From: Nemertoderma westbladi
Taxonomy: Eukaryota > Xenacoelomorpha > Nemertodermatida > Nemertodermatidae
DNA length: 64,000 nucleotides
Direction of reading: 5' to 3'
Assembly: GCA_032718475.1 (NCBI GenBank)
Contig: JAUCBJ010006938.1
Coordinates: 1-64,000, forward strand
Shown piece by piece: positions 49,660 through 59,900 of the stretch; positions within the stretch are counted from its first letter, which is position 1; each line of letters opens with the position of its first letter. The notes under the pieces were generated by a model. The model was not told the origin of the DNA. It made no database searches and worked only from the letters and a program-made list of their open reading frames with translations. Position numbers and translations under genes: made by a program.

Positions 49660-51540
49660 GAGCTGCCTCGTGGTTCAACCACAGGTTGATGCCATCAATG
49701 ACGCCGGCGACAGCAGGCAATTATCCCAGGCATGGAAATCGATCAACTTGCTTACTGGGCGGAAAAGCCAACCAACCACCAAGGTTAAGGCTGAATCACC
49801 AGCCGATCGCTGATCGTTGGAAGGCCCACTTTAAAAAGCTCCTCAATAATGACAGGGTATTGCCCGATAACTTTATAGAAGTAAAAGTGTCCGAGTCTGT
49901 ACTCCCAGATATTCCCTTTGGCGATATATCCTTTGCAGAAGTGAAGGCTGCTGCAAAGAGCATTAAGACCAATCGTGCCAGTGGAGTAGATGGTGTTCCC
50001 CCTGAGGTCTTTAAAATACCTGAGTGTTTAAAGCTCATCTATCCCATCATAGTAGACATGTACAGAACAACAAGAGTCCCACAAGAAATGAAAACAAATA
50101 AGTTGGTGCCAGTTCCCAAGAAGGGCAACCTAACACTCTATGGTTCTTTTCGGGGCATCTCATTGATCTCAATTGCTGCAAAGCTATACAATATAATTCA
50201 TTAAATCGCATCAGGGATCCCATTGAGAGACTGCTCCGTGGAAATCAGAATGGGTTCCGTAAGGTCGAGGACCATGGAGCCCATTTTGGCACTTAGAAGG
50301 ATAATTGAAGAGTTATCAAAAAAGAAAGACAGGCATCTGGCTGTTATCTTTGTTGACTTCTTCATGGCCTTTGATTCAGTCTCTCGCTCACGTATGTTCA
50401 GCATACTTTCATTATATGGGATTCCTGATGAAATTATTGCAGCAATCAGATCAGTATACGATGGTTCGACAACATTTGTGTCTACTGTTGACGGTGACAC
50501 AGAACCATTTGAAGTATTATGGGGAGTCCTCCAAGGAGACAGACTTGCGCCATTCCTGTTCATAATTGTGGTTGACTATGTTCTACGCTTGTCTTTAGAT
50601 GTTCATAATGATGATGGGGTGATGGTAACTCCACCTACTGGCTCCAGAAGTCGAGGAAATCCTGCCAAGTACCTAACTGATCTAGACTTTGCTGATGACT
50701 TAGGAGTACTCTCAGAATCACTAGAGGGAGCCCAACGGCTCCTCAGCTCATTAGAACAGGCTGCTTCTAGTGTTGGTCTTTTTATTAACTCCAAAAAGAC
50801 CACAATTTTGACAGTTAACTTTGAAAGTCCTCAGCAAGTCTCTGACCGGATGAGCATAAGCTCAAAGGATGGTATGCTTGAGCATGTGGACGACTTCTGT
50901 TACCTGGGATCATGGATCCGCAAGTCAGGTGAGGACCTTCGAATACGTAAGGGAAAGGCATGGGCAGCCTTGAATAGGCTTTCCAGGATTTGGAAGTCAC
51001 ATAGAATTAATCGGAAACTTAAGGTCCGATTATTTAGAGCTAGCAGTAGTTCCAGTACTACTCTATGGGAGTCCATGCTGGGCTCTAACTGCTGAGGACA
51101 CCAAATCTCTGGATGGCACATTCACAAGAATCCTACGCCGGGTTCACTGTGTCAAGTACAATGCACACATCTCCAACCAGACACTATATAACATTGGAGG
51201 TGTCTCATTGGTTCCCCCAAGCTTGACACTACAAAAAAGCCGCCTCCGCTTTGCAGGACATTGCTTTCGCCGTGAGGACCAGACAGTGCATAATCTTGTG
51301 CTGTGGTAGCCTCATGGAGTGAATAAGCATGCTGGACAGCCCATGACTTTCTTGAGACGCATCTTAAAGGACACTGGCCTTGAAGATGCGGTTGATCTAG
51401 CAAATGTCGTGATAGGGAGTTGTGGCGGCGCAATTTTGTCGACAATCCGGCACAGCATTCTTAAAAATACAGCTGCAATGCAGCATGCCGATCCTAGTAG
51501 CCTCCTCGTGGTAGAATATTGGATGGAAATTTGAAGAAAT
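49660..51540 (+). mobile_element. 5'-truncated non-LTR retrotransposon (LINE)
   Basis: A reverse transcriptase and C-terminal region of a LINE inserted in AT-rich DNA. The apurinic endonuclease expected at the N-terminus is absent, the usual result of incomplete target-primed reverse transcription. The coding sequence is broken by several frameshifts and by a stop. I cannot assign the clade with confidence. No clear poly(A) tail or target-site duplication was seen. Confidence 0.8.
49686..51309 (+). pseudogene. LINE reverse transcriptase, broken
   Basis: Motifs in order: a linker before the RT domain (RWKAHFKKLLNN); motif 1 (LVPVPKKGNL, FRGISLISIAAKL); motif 2 (GNQNGFRK); motif A with VIFVDFFMAFDSV (catalytic D); motif B, GVLQGDRLAPFLF; motif C, FADD near 50690; and a downstream FCYLGSWI block. 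The frame shifts near 49800, near 50195 and 50262 (a compensating pair around motif 2) and near 51045. The C-terminal RLRFAGHCFR and LVLW blocks are intact up to TAG at 51307, after which the same frame continues (PHGVNKHAGQP, 51310..51534). The protein is not functional as it stands. Confidence 0.85.
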
Positions 51541-51834
51541 CGTTAGTAAATTATAAATTAGAAAAAGTTAGCGGACGTGGCACCTGGTAGTGTAACCACA
51601 CTACGAAATGGTTATCGGAATATGAAAACCGATTGTTGAATTTTAATTTCCCTCCAATATTTTCCAGTGAGAGACAGCTTGGAGTTATTTGATTGGCCTA
51701 AATAGATTGCAAACTATTCTTCATTAAACCATTTGAAAAAAACAAATTTGCAATCGAGAAAAAACAAGCTTTATTGAAGCTTTGATTGGATTCTTTGAAT
51801 TGCTATTAAAATGATCAGCAAATCGAGATAAAAA
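51541..51834. other. unassigned spacer
   Basis: AT-rich sequence between the LINE and the next array, with no feature recognised. Confidence 0.3.
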
Positions 51835-53980
51835 ATAATATTGGCCTAATGCAACCCACCTTAGTAGCCCTACTGTAGTCTGCTATTAATATTGGCCTAA
51901 TGCAACCACCTTAGGAGCCCTAATGTAGTCTGCTATTAATGTTGGCCTAATGTGACAACCACCTTAGTAGCCCTACTGTAGTCTGCTATTAATATTGCCC
52001 TAATGCAACCAACCACCTTAGTAGCCCTACTGTAGTCTGCTATTAATATTGGCCCAATGCAACCACCTTAGTAGCCCTACTATAGTCTGCTATTAATATT
52101 GCCCTAATGCAACCAACCACCTTAGTAGCCCTACTATAGTCTGCTATTAATATTGGCCTAATGCAACCACCTTTGTAGCCCTAATGTAGTCTGCTATTAA
52201 TATTGGCCTAATGCAACCACCTTAGTAGCCCTACTGTAGTCTGCTATTAATATTGGCCTAGTGCAACCACCTTAGTAGCCTTACTGTAGTCTGCTATTAA
52301 TATTGCCCTAATGCAACCAACCACCTTAGTAGCCCTACTGTAGTCTGCTATTAATATTGGCCTAGTGCAACCACCTTAGTAGCCTTACTGTAGTCTGCTA
52401 TTAATATTGTCCTAATGCAACCAACCACCTTAGTAGCCTTACTGTAGTCTGCTATTAATATTGCCCTAATGCAACCAACCACCTTAGTAGCCCTACTGTA
52501 GTCTGCTATTAATATTGGCCTAGTGCAACCACCTTAGTAGCCTTACTGTAGTCTGCTATTAATATTGCCCTAATGCAACCAACCTCCTTAGTAGCCCTAC
52601 TGTAGTCTGCTATTAATATTGGCCTAGTGCAACCACCTTAGTAGCCCTAATGTAGTCTGCTATTAATATTGCCCTAATGCAACCAACCACCTTAGTAGCC
52701 CTACTGTAGTCTGCTATTAATATTGGCCTAGTGCAACCACCTTAGTAGCCTTACTGTAGTCTGCTATTAATATTGCCCTAATGCAACCAACCACATTAGT
52801 AGCCTTACTGTAGTCTGCTATTAATATTGCCCTAATGCAACCAACCACCTTAGTAGCCTTGCTGTAGTCTGCTATTAATATTGGCCTAGTGCAACCACCT
52901 TAGTAGCCTTACTGTAGTCTGCTATTAATATTACCCTAATGCAACCACCTTAGTAGCCCTAATGTAGTCTGCTATTAATGTTGGCCTAATGCAACCAACC
53001 ACCCTAGTAGCCCTACTGTAGTCTGCTATTAATATTTGCCCAATGCAACCTCTAGCCCTACTATAGTCTGCTATTAATATTGGCCCAATGCACCCACCTT
53101 AGTAGCTCTACTATAGTCTGCTATTAATATTGCCCTAATGCAACCAACAACCTTTGTAGCCCTAATGTAGTCTGCTATTAATGTTGCCCTAATGCAACCA
53201 CCTTAGTAGCCCTAATGTAGTCTGGTATTAATATTGCCCCAATGCAACCACCTTACTAGACCTAATGTAGTCTGGTATTAATATTGCCCTAATGCCTTAG
53301 TAGCCCTAATGTAGTCTGGTATTAATATTGCCCCAATGCAACCACCTTACTAGCCCTAATGTAGTCTGGTATTAATATTGCCCTAATGCAACCGCCTTAG
53401 TAGCCCTAATGTAGTCTGGTATTAATATTGCCCTAATGCAACCACCTTAGTAGCCCTAATGTAGTCTGGTATTAATATTGCCCTAATGCAACCACCTTAG
53501 TAGCCCTACTGTAGTCTGCTATTAATGTTGGCCTAATGCAACCACCTTAGGAGCCCTAATGTAGTCTGCTATTAATGTTGGCCTAATGCAACCACCTTAG
53601 TAGCCCTAATGTAGTCTGCTATTAATGTTGGCCTAATGCAACCACCTTAGTAGCCCTACTGTAGTCTGCTATTAATGTTGGCCTAATGCAACCAACTTAG
53701 TAACCCTACTGTAGTCTGCTATTAATGTTGGCCTAATGCAACCACCTTAGTAGCCCTACTATATTCTGCTATTAATGTTGGCCTAATGCAACCACCTTAG
53801 TAGCCCTACTGTAGTCTGCTATTAATGTTGGCCTAATGCAACCAACTTAGTAACCCTACTGTAGTCTGCTATTAATGTTGGCCTAATGCAACCACCTTAG
53901 TAGCCCTACTATATTCTGCTATTAATGTTGGCCTAATGCAACCACCTTAGTAGCCCTACTATATTCTGCTATTAATATTT
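51835..53980. repeat. 2.1-kb minisatellite of 50- and 54-bp units
   Basis: About 42 units of TATTAATATTGGCCTAATGC, AACCACCTTAG and TAGCCCTACTGTAGTCTGC. The 50-bp form has AACCACC and the 54-bp form AACCAACCACC. Subfamilies are zoned: 54-bp GCCCTAATG units alternating with 50-bp GGCCTAGTG units (52.2-52.9 kb), TCTGGTATT units (53.2-53.5 kb) and TTAATGTTGG units (53.5-53.95 kb). A three-unit, 150-bp higher-order repeat is visible from the ACCAACTTAGTAACC marker at 53691 and 53841. The last unit runs directly into the Gypsy coding sequence. Confidence 0.95.
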
Positions 53981-54890
53981 CCACATGAGGTTAGAAAAGT
54001 ACTGGCAGGATTAGAGGGAACAACAAACCTTCATGACAACATATTGGTCTGGGGGAGGGACTATGATGACCACATCAAGAACCTGAAAGCCTGCTTGGAA
54101 AGGTGCAATGAGAAGGGAATCACACTAAAACTAAGCAAGTCCACATTTGGTATGAATGAAATAGAATGGTTTGGTCGTACTTTTACACCATACGGTGTTG
54201 CTGCTGACCCAAAGAAAATAAAAACAATCATTGAAGCAGGATGTCTGGTCAATGTCGAAGATGTCCGGTCTCTCTTAATGGCATGCCAGTATAATGCCAA
54301 ATTCGCTTTCGACTATCCCACTGTACCTGATTCATACGAACAGATAACACAACCACTCCAAATGTTATTACACAAAGACACAACCTTCTATTGGGGCCCA
54401 ATTGAGGAAGAGTCATACCAGAAGTTGATTACCACCATGAGCTCAGAAACTACACTGCGACCCTACAAATCCGAACTGCCAACACATTTTGTGGCAGACG
54501 CATCTGAAGTTGGCATTCAAGCAAGTTTATACCAAGAAGAAGATCGGAACAAATGGGTACCAGTAGACCACACAAGCCGAGCACTTTCACAGACTGAATA
54601 GAATTATTCACCAATCGAACGGGAAAGCCTTGCACAATCGTGGGGAATGCAACAATTTAGGTACTACTTATTGGGGGGACTTTTCACAAGCTGGAGCGAC
54701 CACGAACCACTGATACCACTATACAACTCCCAAAAAGCAACCTCCAAGCGAATCTCCAAAAACCGCGATCAGATACAAGACCTTAACTTCAAAATGAAAC
54801 ATCTTCCTGGAAAGGAAATGCCCTGTGACTTCGGCAGTCGACATCCAATTCCCATCAAGCATCTAAGCGAGGATCTAAGCGAGGAGACAA
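53981..54890 (+). pseudogene. Gypsy RT (C-terminal part) and RNase H
   Basis: The frame starts at the array junction with HEVRKVLAGLEG and the RT active-site strand LHDNILVWG, where the second of the two catalytic aspartates is Asn. The thumb follows (GITLKLSKSTFGMNEIEWFG and the PDPKK-like AADPKKIKTI), then the connection DVRSLLMACQYN. RNase H begins at FVADASEVGIQASLYQ (first catalytic D) and continues past an in-frame TAG (54599..54601) into NYSPIERESLA and WSDHEPL. The frame then shifts near 54880. The TTG at 54044 is inside the domain and is not a start. Confidence 0.85.
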
Positions 54891-55414
54891 AATTGTCGTC
54901 CCAGATGGAGAGTTCTTTCCAGGTTCGGGAAACATTAGACAATGGATCATTGATGCAGCTCATGAAGGACATCCAGGGATTGTCACCATGAAACGCCACA
55001 TCCGATCAAGAGTTTGGTTTCCAAACATGGACGAATGTGTTCAATCTAGGGTAAATAGTTGCCTCGCTTGCCAGGCGGCAACCAAGACCCACCATGGAGA
55101 CCCACTCATTCCATCAACACCACCCATGCAACCATGGCAACATTTATCCGCAGATCACTGGGGTCCAACAGAAGACGGAAAATTTCTTCTGGTCGTTGTC
55201 GATGAACTTACAAAGTACCCAGAAGTAATGGTAGTAAATGGTACGAGTTCTGATAAGAACATTGAGGCATTTGATGAGATCTTTTCTCGGCACGGCTTCT
55301 GTGAAACACTTAAAACGGATAATGGGCCACCCTTCAATGGATCAGATTCCCATGAGTTACAACAATATCTTAAATGGGCGGGAATAAAACACAAGGGAAC
55401 TCAATTCAATTATA
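54880..55414 (+). pseudogene. Gypsy integrase, N-terminal and core part
   Basis: After the frameshift the frame reads an H2C2 zinc finger (AAHEGHPG, then CLACQAA) and the integrase core, with the first catalytic Asp in SADHWGP and the second in LKTDNGPPF. The ATG at 54988 lies inside the zinc finger. The core is cut at about 55414, before the catalytic Glu, by a foreign segment. Confidence 0.85.
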
Positions 55415-55648
55415 TTAACCTTAAAACTTTAGCCAGCATGCTGGACTAAAGGCAGTGAAATGGCACCGAAGTTACACATTAAACTGATAGTTTAAAAGGT
55501 CAAAGTCAGCGGGCTGGATGGACTTGGTCCATCTTCTATGTACGTGTTGACACAATATAATTTGTAAATAATACGACACTAAACAATAGAATAAGATATT
55601 TACTGTACACATTACAACCGTACTTAGTTAACTAAAGGTTGCAGTTAA
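55415..55648. mobile_element. 234-bp insertion in the integrase, MITE-like
   Basis: The segment interrupts the integrase between its second and third catalytic residues. Its ends are imperfect inverted repeats of 17-18 bp (TTAACCTTAAAACTTTAG at the left, CTAAAGGTTGCAGTTAA at the right), each with TTAA at the outside. TTAA duplication would suit a piggyBac-like MITE. Removing one TTAA plus the interior does not restore the reading frame, so the boundaries or a further indel remain open. Confidence 0.4.
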
Positions 55649-56386
55649 CAGAGTGCTGAAGACCCAGAAGCCAATGGACTGGCTGAAAGCTTCATGAAAC
55701 ACTGCCAGAAAACATGGCACACTGCCATAATAGAAAAGAAAAATCCTACAGCAGAACTAAACAAACACCTTTGAATGTACAGAGCAACACCTCAAATATC
55801 GACAAACAAATCCCCTGCTGAACTACTCTTTGGAAGGAAATTCCAAAACCGCCTCCCAATGCTTGCTGAAACTTTTGAGCGTGAAGACATCAAGGAAGCC
55901 CGATTCAATGACATGTTGACCAAAGAAAAACAGAAAGGATACAAAGACGCCAAACAATACATAAAGTCACATGAAATTTCAAAAGGAGACCAAGTGCTGC
56001 TCAAACAAAAACAGACAAAATCAAAACCACCTTTCGATCCAAAGCCTTATACCATCACAGACGTCGTTGGCCACCAAATAAAAGGTAATCAGGATGGAAA
56101 AGAGATAACTAGAGACGCACAGAAGTGGAAGCAAATTAAGACAAACACACCAATTAACTACGACAACATACGACAAAGAAGGGCGGAACATCACCATGAA
56201 CGAAATAATGACTGGTTGGATGGAGATCTAAACATATCAATGACCTCACCAGAAACTGTGAACCAATCGGAAGTTGAAGTTACAAACAAGGGGCCTGAAA
56301 ACATTCACCAATCACTGCCTACTCAAAGACGCTCCCAATGCACAAGATGCATGCCGATCCGCTATGGAGACTATGTCATGTTCTAG
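55649..56386 (+). pseudogene. Gypsy integrase, C-terminal part
   Basis: Begins with EDPEANGLAESFMK, the strand-helix holding the third catalytic residue of the DDE triad. It continues through an in-frame TGA (55772..55774) into MYRATPQISTNKSPAELLFG, then a KGDQVLLKQ SH3-like turn and PPFDPKPYTITDVVG. A charged tail rich in Asn, Gln and Glu ends with TAG at 56386. Most of this (55775 onward) is one 203-codon frame. Confidence 0.85.
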
Positions 56387-56424
56387 AACGACTCATATTT
56401 CCATAAGGGCAAGAAAAGCAGAGG

Positions 56425-56667
56425 TGTTATGTCCATACTCACCCAATATAAACTTGTATAGCCTTTGTGGTTTTTAATATAACCCAGTTGGTGGTGGTCT
56501 GTTGTTTAACATGTTGTAAACATGTATGACCTTTGTTTATTGGTTAAGTAATGTTATATATATGTAATCAGTTTGGTGGTGGTTGATTGAGACTGAGCCT
56601 TATGTAAGATACTTTATTATTAAATCCTTGCCAACTTATTACACCTAACTTTTGAAACATTACAACA
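56425..56667 (+). mobile_element. probable 3' LTR of the Gypsy element
   Basis: A purine-rich tract (AAGAAAAGCAGAGG, 56411..56424) precedes TGTTATGTCC. About 243 bp later the sequence ends ATTACAACA, giving TGTT...AACA termini. Inside are a TATATATA run near 56557 and ATTAAA near 56620, possible promoter and poly(A) signals. The 5' LTR is absent, so the right boundary cannot be confirmed; an end at 56643 (ATTACA) is an alternative. Confidence 0.45.
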
Positions 56668-56848
56668 AGAAGTACTTTGCTAATGAAATAGTGATAGCAA
56701 GAATTCTTCCAAAGATTTCAACTCTTATAAACTTTGAGATATACAAATATAATTATTTACCGTGTAAAAAAGCTATAAAAATATTCAAGAAACTGGTCTA
56801 ACTTTATATTCACTACAACACATTTATATCATTTAATTTTGTTCCTAG

Positions 56849-56997
56849 GATGGGATTATGCTCTTTCAGCATGAGAATTATGAAGGATACGAGATGGATC
56901 TACAACAGGATATCTCAGATTTGAATGCCCATCATTCGATAATTAACAATGTAATCAGTTCAGTAATTGTTGTTAGTGGAACATGGACCCTGTATGA
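56849..56997 (+). CDS. crystallin exon 1: Greek-key motif 1
   Basis: After TTGTTCCTAG it reads DGIMLFQHENYEGYEMDL and then NNVISSVIVVSGTWTLYE, ending 2 nt into Glu before a GTGAGT donor. NNVISS matches the calcium-site consensus [ND][ND]xx[ST]S fully. The ATG in it is inside the first beta strand and is not a start. Confidence 0.9.
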
Positions 56998-59900
56998 GTG
57001 AGTACTGTTTATGTAAATTCATTATCCTTTATTTATTGGTCAATTGGTGAAGTTAAAACAGAATATACGGTATATGAAGGGATATGTATAATATAGACTA
57101 TTAATTCAAATTAAGTTTGAAATTGAGTATATACTTGATATAACATTAAAATGTATTGTAATAAACTTTCAGATAACACAAAAACTATCAGAAACTACAC
57201 ATGAATTTCAGCCTATTAGGCATTTCCAGTATCTCTAACCAGTTCAGCCACATTACACTGACACTAAACTTGCTTGCTCACGATGCCTTGTAAGCTGAAA
57301 TTCCTAAATTGCCAGTTCAAACACCAGTAGTGTCATGCTTCCTGATTTTTTCTAATTGTATAATAATGATTATAGCGTATTGCTGGTTTACAACATGTTA
57401 AAATTGCCCTTAGGGATCCCGACTATGGTGGTATAAAGGTTGAACTCACACCAGGATACTACCCATGTTATAACGACTTGTTACCCGTTAGAGACAACAA
57501 GATTACATCAGCAAAGAAAACAGGAGAATCACCGGATGGATGCCTTCATGAAATAACTCTTTATTCAGAAGATAACTTTATGGTATGAGATATTTGTTAC
57601 ACTCTTTCCTAAATATCCTAATGAGTTTGTCATAAACTATCATCATTGGTTGGATAGTAAGGGACTGTTAATTGTTGGAAGATATTGTGGCAAAGATACT
57701 TTTGAGCAAGTTGAAGCATACGGATTGGAAAATTTCACCAACAAGCAAATTCAGTAAATTTGCTTTATAGCTACTTGATAATTGATTTTTGAAATACATA
57801 TGTAAAATAATCTTTATTTATTCCAACAACCCGACTAATCACCAATATTGGAGTTTGCATTTGTCCATACCGGTACTTGGCCGTTAATTCAAAATACGTT
57901 TTGTCACATTAAATTCTGTCACTATTTATATTTATGTATTGCTAAAATTACACAGGGTGCGCTGTAATATTATGTTATATTGTTTATAAATCGTATTTAT
58001 TTATTTTATAAATCAAAATAACTGTATAGCATAATAAATATAATATATAATATAATATATATATATAAGCAAGCAAGCAAACAGTCGGCCGAAGCCGGAG
58101 GCGACCCGAAGGGTCCTCTTTCGATAGCTGCTACCCGAGGGTAGGGGTGGGCGCTACTCCTATCCCAAGATTTGCTCCCAGTTATTTAACTGGTACTCAT
58201 TTCATCGACCCCAGTGGATGAAAGGCTGAGTGGACCCTGGCGGGGCTGAACCTACAACCAATAGATTGCAGGCCCGGCGCTCAACCAACTGAGCTACCCC
58301 GCTATATATTATATATATATATATAATATAATAAATAACTATACAGCATAATAACTGTAGAATTAGCTATAACTTAATTAAAAAAAGTTTAGTACAGGAA
58401 ATTATAATTGATATATGAACTTTTCATTCAGTATACATAGTAATATTTCCTCAACAAAATGATTTATTATTGTTAATATTATTTCAGGGTCAGACACTTC
58501 ATGCAAATGGAGATATTGACACCAATGCCTTCAACCATCGTCATATTAATGATGCAGTTAAGAGTATTCGTGTTAAATGTGGAATGTAAGTCAAATAATT
58601 TATTAATTATATTAAGTACTTGGAATTTTAATAACTTAAAGTTCTTCACTATATGATCAGTTAGTTAAGTTATTATATAATTGTTTGAAATACATAACAG
58701 GTTATGTTGGCTACAAGTAAATAAATTCATTCAATCTGTGACACGCCGATCATTCATCATTAGAAATAAATAAGAGGATGAGTCTGGAGTTTTTAACTGC
58801 CCTGGTGAACTTATGTTAAAGTAAGTTCCCTGGAGCAGTTAAAAACTCCAGACTCATCCTGCCATCAGTATATCCGATGGCAAGTTCCCTGAACGAAACC
58901 AGAGGTTTAGTGAGAAAGGAGGACGTAATTTGCCAGTGGAACACTTATGGGAGACCGTGGGAGCATGGCGTAACCACATGGCGGAGTTACCCCACAACAA
59001 ACACACTGCCAGGTTCTGAAAGAGTTGCTGGGTTGTGTCGCCTGGGAGGAGGCATTGATGGAGAGCCAACAGCTGACCGACCTCTTGGATGGCTGATATG
59101 GATTCTGGATCTGAACAACTAAGGGCTTCAACAACAAGTGGTGTGAAACACAACCCGGATGAACGGCATTCCTCTGTGTGTGCAGTCATCTTCTGGTCCC
59201 TCACCACAGTGAGAGCATGAACTGGTTGCACAGCAGACCAGTGGATGGTGAGGGCCTTAAGTCTTGAGATGAATGTAATATCCAAGGACATTGGTTGTTC
59301 TCATGCGCCAGATGAATCCTAACACCTGGTCTGCTGCAGGAGCTGGCAACTATACCAGGGACTCCCCTCCGTGGTGCTAGAGCAGCTGATTGAGCTGCAG
59401 TGTAGACTGCATCCCTGAGGGAGTCATGACAACAGATATGGTCACTTCACCACAACCAACATTATGGTCCACGAAGGAGTCGGAGACTGACTCACACACT
59501 GAAACAAGAAGTTTGCTCAGAAGACATACAGATGGATGCCTAGCCAATACTGTAGGTATGCCTGATACTCCCTATCCAGTATGTAAAGGCCTAGTGACGT
59601 TGATGGGATCACTTGTAACCAGTCGCCAGCATGTGGCAAAGAGGTGGAGTTGGACAAGGCAATGGGACGGGTATCAAGGGCAGTGGAGAGCAAAAGGTCA
59701 TGGTTGGCAATGTCAATGGCGTGTGAGAGGGCACGCTGAGTAATGGGAGAAAGAGTGTGGCTATTGAGCACCATTCAGGGTTTATGGCCATGACGGTGAG
59801 GCGATCGATCGCTGCTTTGAAATGTGGATCCATCAAGGGGTGGCCAAGGATTCTTCTGATACATCTGAGTGACTGATGGGATGACGCTACATAAGTGGCT

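Larger units (their letters stand above)
53981..56667 (+). mobile_element. 5'-truncated Gypsy-type LTR retrotransposon
   Basis: The order reverse transcriptase end, RNase H, integrase and then a 3' LTR candidate is that of Ty3/Gypsy elements. Gag, protease, the first half of RT and the 5' LTR are missing; the array at 51835..53980 takes their place. In-frame stops at 54599 and 55772, a frameshift near 54880 and an insertion at 55415..55648 make it inactive. Confidence 0.85.

Noticed and set aside
58240-58303. Functional tRNA gene on the minus strand
   Set aside because: A and B boxes are good, but the acceptor stem has no 3' partner and a SINE body with a GCTT tail follows.
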